This document shows, in pieces, positions 1 to 5,142 of a stretch of DNA of 5,142 nt. Where the stretch lies: positions 1 to 5,142 of the forward strand of contig JADHTP010000244.1 in the NCBI GenBank assembly GCA_016784945.1, read 5' to 3'. The notes below the pieces were generated by a model. That model ran no database searches. It was not told where the DNA came from and was given only the letters and a program-made list of their open reading frames with translations. This DNA comes from Deltaproteobacteria bacterium. Lineage in GTDB: Bacteria > Myxococcota_A > UBA9042 > DTJE01. Made by a program: the position numbers and the translations under genes. Each line of letters begins with the position of its first letter. Position 1 is the first letter of the stretch.

Positions 1-145
1 ATGCGCCCGTCAGGCAAGGAGCAGGGGCCCCGCAACGCCACAGGCGTAGCTGGAACCCGCGTCGAGGACGTTTCGGGGAAAGCGACGCAGCATGTCGGGA
101 TGCAGTCGGAACCGCAGTAGATCGCAATGGGCGACAGGCTCCTGA
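1..145. other. Non-annotated stretch downstream of ybeY
   Basis: No gene can be supported here. On the minus strand an AGGAG sequence (139-143) lies 11 bases before a TTG at 127. The frame it would open stays free of stops to the window edge (about 42 codons), but its third codon positions are not GC-rich as in the neighbouring genes. Another minus-strand frame has better GC3 and contains ATG 91-93, but it stops at 10-12 after 27 codons and has no ribosome binding site. There is no hairpin followed by a T-run, so no terminator is called for the operon. The stretch may be the beginning of a further operon gene or plain intergenic DNA. Confidence 0.3.
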
Positions 146-559
146 CTAGCCCAGCAGTTCCTTTGATTTCTTCTTCATTGCATCGGATTCCGCATCGGTC
201 CCGTGGTCGTACCCCATGAGGTGGAGCAGACTGTGGACGAACAGGAAGACCACTTCGTCCTGGAGACTGCCCCGCGCCTGCCTGATGGCCGTTTCGAGGG
301 AAATGGCGATGTCACCCAGCAGGGGACCGGCGAACCGGGCGTCCTCTCCCTCGGAGGCGGGGAAGGAAAGGCAGTCGGTGGGTGCGTCCACGGCCCGCCA
401 TTTCCGGTTCATCAGGTGAATGGCGCGGTCGGAAAGGAGGACCACCGAAACCTCGCGCTGGGACACTCCGGCGTCGTCCATCAGCTTTTCCATCCGGCCG
501 CGGACGGAATCCGTATCGAATGGAACCTTGCGCTGTCGATTGAAAAGGGCGAGGCTCAT
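146..559 (-). CDS. ybeY: YbeY endoribonuclease / rRNA maturation factor
   Basis: This is a cytoplasmic zinc-dependent single-strand endoribonuclease of the UPF0054 family, needed in characterised bacteria for 16S rRNA 3'-end maturation and 70S ribosome quality control. The protein has 137 residues, slightly below the usual 150 or so. The family metal site H-x3-H-x5-H is complete at H109, H113 and H119 (motif HSLLHLMGYDH). The other family signatures are also present: LMNRKWRAVDAPTDCLSFP at about 49-67, with the conserved arginine at R55, and LGDIAIS at 81-87. C63 sits where most homologues have a hydrophobic residue (TDVLSFP), which is not expected to abolish activity. The C-terminus ends in a lysine-rich helix. 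The ATG overlaps the phoH TGA as ATGA (556-559), which indicates translational coupling, and AAGGG (569-573) is a possible ribosome binding site. Pairing with phoH is the classical arrangement and supports the call. Confidence 0.96.
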   Translation of the reverse strand: MSLALFNRQRKVPFDTDSVRGRMEKLMDDAGVSQREVSVVLLSDRAIHLMNRKWRAVDAPTDCLSFPASEGEDARFAGPLLGDIAISLETAIRQARGSLQDEVVFLFVHSLLHLMGYDHGTDAESDAMKKKSKELLG

Positions 560-1539
560 GAGGTCTTACCCTTGCCGTTGCGATCCTCTTGATAGGCCCG
601 GATGATCCGGCTGACCACGGGTTGGCGCATCACGTCCCGGTCGTCCAGGTGACAGAAGGCAATTCCCGGGATGCTGCCAAGGATGCTTCGCGCGTGTTCC
701 AGCCCGGAGGGGCGTCCGGGCGGGAGGTCCGTCTGCGTGATGTCACCGGTGACGACGGCCCTCGAGTTGTAGCCCAGGCGGGTCAGGAACATGAGCATCT
801 GGTCAATGGAGCAGTTCTGCGCTTCGTCGAGGATGACGAAGGCATCGTTCAGGGTGCGCCCCCGCATGAACGCCAGGGGGGCGATCTCTATGACGCCGTT
901 GTCGATGAGTCGGTTGCCGCGATCCACGTCGAGCAGGTGGTAGAGGGCGTCGTACATGGGGCGCAGGTAGGGATTCACCTTGTCGGCTAGATCCCCGGGC
1001 AGGAAGCCCAGCCTTTCACCGGCCTCCACGGCCGGGCGGGTCAGCACGATGCGCTTGTAGCGTTTCTTGAGAAGTGCGGCAACCGCCGTCGCCATGGCAA
1101 GGTAGGTCTTGCCCGTACCGGCCGGCCCGATGGCGATGACGATCTCGTGGTCCTTCATGGCCGCCATGTAACTCTTCTGGTGCGGGCTCTTTGGGACCAC
1201 ACGGCCGGCGGCCGAAGGCAGGCGAAGACCGTGGTTCATCACTTCGGACAGGGAAGCGGAGGGATCGCTGGAAAGCACGGCCACCCCGCGATCGATTTCC
1301 TCGATGCCGACGGCGGTTCCCCGACCGGCAATGTCGTAGAGTTGCTTGAGCAGGGTGCGGGCCAGTTCCACCTTCTGTTCTTCGCCCGAAAGCGATACGC
1401 AATTGCCCCGGATGCTGAGCTTGATGCCCAGGCGCGACCCGAGCCTCTTGAGGTTCTCGTCGTGTTGACCACACAGGGTCATGAAGGTGTCCATGTCATC
1501 GAATGTCAGGGAAATACCGTCACCGTTGTCAGCGTGCAT
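556..1539 (-). CDS. phoH: PhoH family ATPase (YbeZ-like)
   Basis: This is a cytoplasmic P-loop NTPase of the PhoH/YbeZ family. Members bind and hydrolyse ATP, are related to the helicase-like PhoH fold, and physically partner YbeY in RNA metabolism. Counted from the start chosen here the protein has 327 residues, normal for the family. It has a KH-like N-terminal domain (about 27-67), the PhoH-domain entry segment PKSPHQKSYMAAM (116-128), Walker A GPAGTGKT (138-145), the signature TRPAVEAGERLGFLPGD (167-183), Walker B VILDEAQN (235-242), VVTGDITQTDLP (262-273), and the C-terminal motif VMRQPVVSRIIRAY (303-316). The frame stays open to an ATG at 1671. The 44 extra residues are rejected because they would overlap the upstream gene by 131 bases and are arginine- and proline-rich without family similarity. 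ATG 1539 lies one base after the upstream TGA, with GGAG four bases before it. The gene ends in the ATGA that begins ybeY. Confidence 0.95.
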   Translation of the reverse strand: MHADNGDGISLTFDDMDTFMTLCGQHDENLKRLGSRLGIKLSIRGNCVSLSGEEQKVELARTLLKQLYDIAGRGTAVGIEEIDRGVAVLSSDPSASLSEVMNHGLRLPSAAGRVVPKSPHQKSYMAAMKDHEIVIAIGPAGTGKTYLAMATAVAALLKKRYKRIVLTRPAVEAGERLGFLPGDLADKVNPYLRPMYDALYHLLDVDRGNRLIDNGVIEIAPLAFMRGRTLNDAFVILDEAQNCSIDQMLMFLTRLGYNSRAVVTGDITQTDLPPGRPSGLEHARSILGSIPGIAFCHLDDRDVMRQPVVSRIIRAYQEDRNGKGKTS

Positions 1540-1540
1540 T

Positions 1541-2680
1541 TCACTCCGGGTTGGAAGGTGGCGCTTCGGGGATCTCCTGGGATTGAAGGAGGTATCCTTC
1601 GCCCATGGGGAAGGTGGCCGCGGCCTTGCGGTCCTCGCGGAGCACGAAGTGTTCGCGGAACAGGGTTTCAAAGGAGTCCGGCGGCTCGCCGTAGGACATT
1701 TCGTACAGCCGGATCGCCCCTTTCAGACGGTTCCTGGGGCCTGACAGGCGGACCTCCTTGAACGGGTCGGACTGCATCAGACGCTGCGTTGCGTTGCCGT
1801 CGCCCATACGCAGATGCAGTGAAAAGGCCGTCAGACCCAGCAACAGGACGATGGCCAGCACCAGTGAAGCGAGACGCAGCACGGCGGCCCGGGAAGCCAG
1901 GGGCCCGACCGACGCGGGGGCCTTGTCCTTGACGGTCTCCAAAAGGCCCATTTCCAGGAGGGCCTGCACCGACTGTGACACGTTGAACTCGGACTGGCAG
2001 GTCGCCAGTGCCACCTCGGACGCTGTCCTCCGGCCGTCCACGAAGAAATAGACTTGCCGCTCGGCCACGCTGAGCTGGAGGTCCTCCCACCGTTCATCGC
2101 CGGGTTTTCCCGACATGGTGGACGTCTTTGCGAAGACCAGTTCCGTGGAAGGGACCGACCGTTGAATGGTGGGCAGGTGGGTCCGTCTCCTCTGGGCCTC
2201 TCGCAGGAGGTACGGGATGGGCAGGGAACACATCTCGCGCGTGCCCCTTCGGAAGGACCAGACGGCGGTGACGCCGATGTCGGGACGGATGATGAGGTCG
2301 ATGAGCACTTCGAGACACAGTTTCTCCCGGGTGCTGGACAGGGTGCCCTCGGAAACCAGCCCCCGGGACAGGATGGCGTCTTCCAGGAATATTCCCTTTT
2401 TCCGGGACTCCCTTTCGGCCCTGATCACGTCCCTTTCCGCAATGAGTCCGGACCGCTCCAGAAGGCTCATCACCGAGGCCGCAGACGTGTTTTCGTGGTT
2501 CACGCTGACGGCCCGGCCCTGTATCACCGTCACGGCGGTGCGCGTGTCGTCGTGGGCGATGGTCAGGACACCGGAACGATTTTCGTCGAAAACGCGATTC
2601 AGTGCGGCATAAAGGGGCAGTTTGTCTTCCTTGACCGAAGACAATTCGATGGAATGGCCGAATTGGGCATTGTCCGTCAT
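1541..2680 (-). CDS. DUF4388/PATAN-like protein with winged helix, TM helix and pseudopilin-like tail
   Basis: The precise function is unknown. In the 385-residue form starting at 2698, residues 27-70 match the DUF4388 (PATAN) pattern (LPLYAALNRVF, SGVLTI, VIQGRAVSVNHEN). Residues 76-136 form a helical segment (SLLERSGLIAERDV, EDAILSRGLVSE) like those that follow DUF4388 or occur in GspE N-termini. Residues 208-255 resemble a small winged helix (VDGRRTASEVA, LLEMGLLE). A single transmembrane helix spans about 271-295, followed by a polar tail with RLKGAIRLYEMSYGEPPDSF (324-343), similar to the helix and loop of GspG-type pseudopilins. The N-terminal domains are probably cytoplasmic and the tail periplasmic. 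Start: ATG 2680 gives an ATGA overlap with the upstream stop (2677-2680) and a 379-residue product. ATG 2698 gives a 22-base overlap. Neither start has a good Shine-Dalgarno sequence. DUF4388 proteins are often linked to signalling or motility, but nothing here shows such a role directly. Confidence 0.85.
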   Translation of the reverse strand: MTDNAQFGHSIELSSVKEDKLPLYAALNRVFDENRSGVLTIAHDDTRTAVTVIQGRAVSVNHENTSAASVMSLLERSGLIAERDVIRAERESRKKGIFLEDAILSRGLVSEGTLSSTREKLCLEVLIDLIIRPDIGVTAVWSFRRGTREMCSLPIPYLLREAQRRRTHLPTIQRSVPSTELVFAKTSTMSGKPGDERWEDLQLSVAERQVYFFVDGRRTASEVALATCQSEFNVSQSVQALLEMGLLETVKDKAPASVGPLASRAAVLRLASLVLAIVLLLGLTAFSLHLRMGDGNATQRLMQSDPFKEVRLSGPRNRLKGAIRLYEMSYGEPPDSFETLFREHFVLREDRKAAATFPMGEGYLLQSQEIPEAPPSNPE

Positions 2681-4716
2681 CGTCGGCGGGTCAGCCATAT
2701 ATCAAGAGCCGACCAGAAGTATACCATGCCGAGAAGAACCGGCGGGAGGGTGGGGAGATCGCTTCCGGGGCGACCCACGTAGGCGAGGTGATCGACCAGG
2801 GAAGGGGTGGGATTGAGGACGAAACCCACGGCAAAAGCCAGGCATCCGATCATGAAAAGGCCGCGAAGGGGGCGACCGCTCATGATCTGACGGGACCCGG
2901 GAACCAGGAGGGAAACCATGGGCGAGAACAGCCGTTGCCAGTTTCGTTTGCGGTCCTGCTTGCGCTGGAGCGCCACGAGGTCGAGGGGGTCGAGGAAAGC
3001 GGGTCGGACCTGCTCCATGAGGCAGGTCGGACAATAGTCGAAACCCGATGCGCCAACATTGCACCTCACGCAGGACACGCCGCCGCAACGGGGGCAGGTG
3101 TAGGCGAAACTGAACCGTCTCCGGACCACCAGGACCGCCAGCAGCAATATCAACGAAATCCCGGCCACGGCGGGCAACCAGCGGATGGGCAGCTGGCCCA
3201 GCATGATTTCGCGGAAGGCCAGCGCCTCGGGTGCATTGACCACGTCGAGACCGCGGAAGAACGTGGACAGGTTGGGCGGAGGCGGCGTCCGCAGCATGGC
3301 GGAAATGGAAGGCAGCTGGGTGCACACCTGTGACGACCCGGACAAGGTCCGGATCCTCGCCACGAAAGTGAGGTCCTCTTCCTGCGAAACCTCCACCAGG
3401 CGCGCGATACCGGCCTCCAGTGCCTCGCGGTCTCGCAACAGACCCTCGGTCATGGCGAGCCCCCGGTGGGCCTCGGGAGCGTCGGGTACGGAACGGATGG
3501 CGGACTGGAAGGATTGCCTGGCGGTGTTGAGGATTCCCTCGTCCGGCTTGCCGTCGGGACAAAGGGACAGGGCGTGCAGGATCTGTATGTTGCCGCGTAG
3601 GGTGGCGATGGAACCCCTGGAATCCAGGCGGACCCCCATGAGCTGGCGGGAGGCCCGTCGCAGTGATTCGGTTTCCCCCAGACCGTCGTGGACCTTGTGG
3701 AGGGCCAGGGCGGTCGCGACCCAGGGATCGTCGGGTTCCCTCAGAAGTGCGAGGTTGAGTTGCTCTACCTTTTCGGACCAGCAGTATTCCCGCAGACAGG
3801 ACCACAGAGTGGCGCCTTCGGCCTTTTCGGCGTCCAGCGGCAGGTGGGTGATGATGCTCAGGGGCAGGATGCAGATGATGCCCAGGTGGACCAGGGTCAC
3901 CGCGGCCAGTTCCGAACGCCGGGCATAGACCCCGGTGAAAAGGGCCCAGATCAGGGCCACCAGCAGGAGACCGAGACCGGCCGCCACGGGAAGGAAGAGC
4001 ATCAGCAGCATGACAAAGAGCGCCAGCGTTCGCGTGAGGCCGCTCTGGATGATGAAACGGATGCTGCGCGAGCGGGCCACCTCGGGCGCGGAAAAGGCGG
4101 CCGCCGGTGCCGACGGGAAAAGGTCACCCACGTCGTGGGCCAGGGTTCGACCGTGGTGTAAAAGCAGGATGACCGACACGATCAGGACCATCATCAGGAT
4201 GGAAAAGGTAAGATAAAAGGCAATGTTGGAAACGAGGATCACGAGCCCCCGCGGATAGCGCGCGTAGGCCAGGAGTCCGCTCACGAAGGACGATGTCGCC
4301 CTCCCAATCATTTGAACCCCGTGGGCCAGGTAGGCACTGCTGAGGTTGAAGTGGATCTGCGGGTAGTCGGGCGCCAGTTGCACCGCCAGTGCGGCCAATT
4401 CGTACACGTCCTCCGTGGACTCGTCCACGGCCACCTGGTCGAAACGCGACAGAAACGCCGCGGCCACGGGTGTCAGGTTTGCGATGTGACCGGTAACGCG
4501 CAGGCTGACGAGGCGTTCGAGCCGGGAACGGGCCGACCGGAGGTCACCGCGGCGCATGGATGCCATGAGTCGATGTGTCTGGGTTTCAATCTGGATGGGG
4601 ATGGGCTCTTCGATGGGCCCGACCCGCTTGATGTCCTGGGCGGCGCTCGGGGCAGGGGACAGGAAGGCAATGGTCGCGAGAAGCAGGACCGCGAACTGCC
4701 CGAGCCGCCGTTTCAT
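2677..4716 (-). CDS. Polytopic membrane protein with signal peptide, TPR-like repeats and zinc ribbon
   Basis: No named family was recognised. The 679-residue protein starts with a signal peptide (MKRR, hydrophobic 8-19, likely cleavage after PSAA at 26). TPR-like helices lie at about 45-135 and 317-430 (for example LAALAVQLAPDYPQIHFNLS). Hydrophobic segments lie at about 157-186, 229-247, 248-263, 269-291, 513-531, 615-634 and 657-675. Three CxxC pairs (C541/C544, C549/C552, C562/C565) form a probable zinc ribbon or treble Zn site. LVPGSRQIMSGRPLRGL (604-620) resembles the PG-x-GQ-x-GR segment of small TM2-like membrane domains. Basic residues after segments 1, 3, 5 and 7 (HHGR, YARR, VRRR, TRRR) fit a topology with both TPR regions periplasmic and the zinc ribbon cytoplasmic. 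This is the first gene of the operon and overlaps the next gene as ATGA. No clear Shine-Dalgarno sequence precedes ATG 4716; a possible -10 box ends six bases upstream, so the transcript may be leaderless. It could be an assembly scaffold or a sensor, but this is not established. Confidence 0.88.
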   Translation of the reverse strand: MKRRLGQFAVLLLATIAFLSPAPSAAQDIKRVGPIEEPIPIQIETQTHRLMASMRRGDLRSARSRLERLVSLRVTGHIANLTPVAAAFLSRFDQVAVDESTEDVYELAALAVQLAPDYPQIHFNLSSAYLAHGVQMIGRATSSFVSGLLAYARYPRGLVILVSNIAFYLTFSILMMVLIVSVILLLHHGRTLAHDVGDLFPSAPAAAFSAPEVARSRSIRFIIQSGLTRTLALFVMLLMLFLPVAAGLGLLLVALIWALFTGVYARRSELAAVTLVHLGIICILPLSIITHLPLDAEKAEGATLWSCLREYCWSEKVEQLNLALLREPDDPWVATALALHKVHDGLGETESLRRASRQLMGVRLDSRGSIATLRGNIQILHALSLCPDGKPDEGILNTARQSFQSAIRSVPDAPEAHRGLAMTEGLLRDREALEAGIARLVEVSQEEDLTFVARIRTLSGSSQVCTQLPSISAMLRTPPPPNLSTFFRGLDVVNAPEALAFREIMLGQLPIRWLPAVAGISLILLLAVLVVRRRFSFAYTCPRCGGVSCVRCNVGASGFDYCPTCLMEQVRPAFLDPLDLVALQRKQDRKRNWQRLFSPMVSLLVPGSRQIMSGRPLRGLFMIGCLAFAVGFVLNPTPSLVDHLAYVGRPGSDLPTLPPVLLGMVYFWSALDIWLTRRR

Positions 4717-4722
4717 GGAAGT

Positions 4723-4752
4723 AGTGTAGCCTCTCTCGGCCCCTTAGGACAG
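4723..4752 (-). promoter_or_regulatory. Candidate promoter of the four-gene operon
   Basis: Read on the minus strand, CTGTCC (4747-4752, 3 of 6 matches to the sigma-70 -35 consensus) is followed after 18 bases by TACACT (4723-4728, 4 of 6 matches to the -10 consensus). The -10 ends six bases before ATG 4716, so transcription would begin at or next to the start codon and give a leaderless mRNA. This would explain the missing Shine-Dalgarno sequence. The match is weak and the call rests on position and on its likeness to the rightward promoter. Confidence 0.25.
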
Positions 4753-4763
4753 ATCCCTGATCG

Positions 4764-4791
4764 TCGCCAATAGCCCCTCGCTGATTGGCGA
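4764..4791. repeat. Perfect 8-base inverted repeat, possible operator or hairpin
   Basis: TCGCCAAT (4764-4771) and ATTGGCGA (4784-4791) are perfect reverse complements separated by 12 bases. The site lies between the two divergent genes, just upstream of the candidate leftward promoter. No T-run follows on either side, so it is not a typical terminator. It could be a binding site for a dimeric regulator or an RNA hairpin if transcription starts farther upstream. Confidence 0.4.
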
Positions 4792-4814
4792 TGGAACGCG
4801 AATACCATTGGGTC

Positions 4815-4844
4815 CTGTCATCCTCGGACAACAGACGGTAAACT
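4815..4844 (+). promoter_or_regulatory. Candidate promoter of the lipoprotein gene
   Basis: CTGTCA (4815-4820, 4 of 6 matches to the -35 consensus) and TAAACT (4839-4844, 4 of 6 matches to the -10 consensus) are separated by 18 bases. Transcription would start near 4851, giving a leader of about 33 bases that holds the Shine-Dalgarno sequence at 4873-4877. The geometry is reasonable and the elements resemble the leftward candidate, but no experimental or comparative support is visible. Confidence 0.3.
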
Positions 4845-4848
4845 GTCT
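4833..4848. promoter_or_regulatory. Imperfect palindrome over the rightward -10 box, possible operator
   Basis: AGACGGTAAACTGTCT is a 16-base palindrome in which six of eight base pairs match: the outer four pairs and two inner pairs, with mismatches at 4837/4844 and at the central AA. It covers the whole candidate -10 element (4839-4844), the position expected of a repressor site for the plus-strand gene. A chance occurrence cannot be excluded. Confidence 0.25.
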
Positions 4849-4872
4849 TCTGGAACCATGGTTGATCTGCGT

Positions 4873-4877
4873 GAGGA
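4873..4877 (+). promoter_or_regulatory. Ribosome binding site deciding the GTG start at 4884
   Basis: GAGGA lies six bases before GTG 4884-4886, near-ideal spacing. It favours this GTG over the later in-frame GTG and ATG codons (4950, 4953 and 4965), which would shorten or remove the signal peptide. Confidence 0.6.
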
Positions 4878-4883
4878 TGTGCA

Positions 4884-5142
4884 GTGTTATCGAAGCTTTC
4901 CAGGTGTGCCTCTTCCCGTTGCACCGGACTCAGCCTGTTCCTTTTCGCGGTGATGGCAGTTCTTATGACCGCGGGGGGCTGCGGCGGATCGACGACCTAT
5001 GAAACCCTTTACGTCACCGTGACCGCCAGTGAAGACGTAGGAGCCGATCGCCTGATGATCTGGGTCGTGAAGGGCGAAGGGACCGACCGGATTGTCATCC
5101 CCAGGGATCCCGACGACAACCCGGAGTTCACTTTCGATGTCA
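4884..5142 (+). CDS. Putative lipoprotein, 3' end outside the window
   Basis: The product is a probable exported lipoprotein of unknown function; 86 codons are visible and the frame is open at the window edge. The GTG start is chosen because GAGGA lies six bases upstream and an in-frame TGA at 4875-4877 prevents further extension. The N-terminus has the layout of a type II signal peptide: basic and polar residues 1-15 (MLSKLSRCASSRCTG), a hydrophobic core 16-29 (LSLFLFAVMAVLMT) and TAGGC with the acceptor cysteine at C33. The -3 residue is alanine rather than leucine, so the lipobox is slightly atypical. The mature part begins GGSTTYE and alternates hydrophobic and polar residues (TLYVTVTASEDV, DRLMIWVVKGEG, FTFDV), which suggests a beta-sandwich fold. 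Glycines after the cysteine do not resemble the Asp+2 inner-membrane retention signal of enterobacteria. The gene is divergent from the operon and may share its control region. Confidence 0.75.
   Translation, partial: MLSKLSRCASSRCTGLSLFLFAVMAVLMTAGGCGGSTTYETLYVTVTASEDVGADRLMIWVVKGEGTDRIVIPRDPDDNPEFTFDV

Noticed and set aside
20..35. GC-rich GGGGCCCC palindrome as a terminator for the operon
   Set aside because: It is short, has no loop of suitable size and no T-run on the transcript side.
1540..1671. N-terminal extension of PhoH to ATG 1671
   Set aside because: It would overlap the upstream gene by 131 bases and adds 44 arginine- and proline-rich residues unlike the family. ATG 1539 gives the normal length and sits right after the upstream stop.
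2054..2782. 242-residue plus-strand frame opposite the DUF4388-like gene
   Set aside because: It is antisense to a gene with recognisable domains and has shadow-like composition without any family motif.
2702..3805. 367-residue minus-strand frame inside the large membrane-protein gene
   Set aside because: It is very rich in arginine, proline and glycine and lies wholly within a gene with a clear signal peptide, transmembrane segments and cysteine motif. It is a GC-rich shadow frame.
4586..4924. 112-residue minus-strand frame across the intergenic region
   Set aside because: It overlaps both the signal-peptide gene and the lipoprotein start. Its C-terminal half has the arginine/proline/histidine-rich composition typical of an out-of-frame shadow.
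4858..4953. 31-codon plus-strand frame starting at ATG 4858, possible leader peptide
   Set aside because: It has no good ribosome binding site, overlaps the better-supported lipoprotein start, and lacks runs of codons that would suggest attenuation.
4808..5002. 64-residue plus-strand frame over the lipoprotein start
   Set aside because: It is in a different frame from the lipoprotein reading, which has a Shine-Dalgarno sequence, signal peptide and lipobox; this frame has no recognisable feature.

Overview
The window comes from a GC-rich, diderm bacterium. The outer-membrane inference rests on a lipoprotein signal peptide at the right edge and on a large inner-membrane protein with a cleavable signal peptide. 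The DUF4388-like architecture of one gene recalls deltaproteobacterial, acidobacterial and related lineages, but the phylum cannot be fixed from this sequence. No mobile elements, CRISPR arrays, tRNA or rRNA genes were seen.

Layout. Positions 4716 down to 146 on the minus strand hold a tightly packed four-gene cluster. In order of transcription it encodes: (1) a 679-residue multi-domain membrane protein with TPR-like repeats and a zinc ribbon; (2) a DUF4388/PATAN-like protein with a winged-helix-like segment, one transmembrane helix and a pseudopilin-like tail; (3) the PhoH/YbeZ ATPase; and (4) the endoribonuclease YbeY. The junctions are a 4-base ATGA overlap (with the preferred start for gene 2), a 1-base gap (TGA-A-ATG) and another 4-base ATGA overlap. 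The cluster is therefore almost certainly one translationally coupled operon. Positions 1-145, after ybeY, hold no gene that can be supported.

Positions 4717-4883 form a divergent intergenic region. It has a candidate promoter facing each way, both of the form CTGTC(A/C)-N18-TA(A/C)ACT. It also has an imperfect 16-base palindrome over the rightward -10 box and a perfect 8-base inverted repeat in the middle. To its right a plus-strand lipoprotein gene starts at GTG 4884 behind a good Shine-Dalgarno sequence and runs off the window.

Function. YbeY and PhoH/YbeZ are known partners in rRNA maturation and ribosome quality control. The two upstream genes are not standard members of that locus. They look like envelope-associated proteins, one with a predicted cytoplasmic zinc ribbon and periplasmic helical-repeat domains. 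Their tight coupling to phoH-ybeY is the most unusual feature here, although operon membership alone does not prove a shared function.
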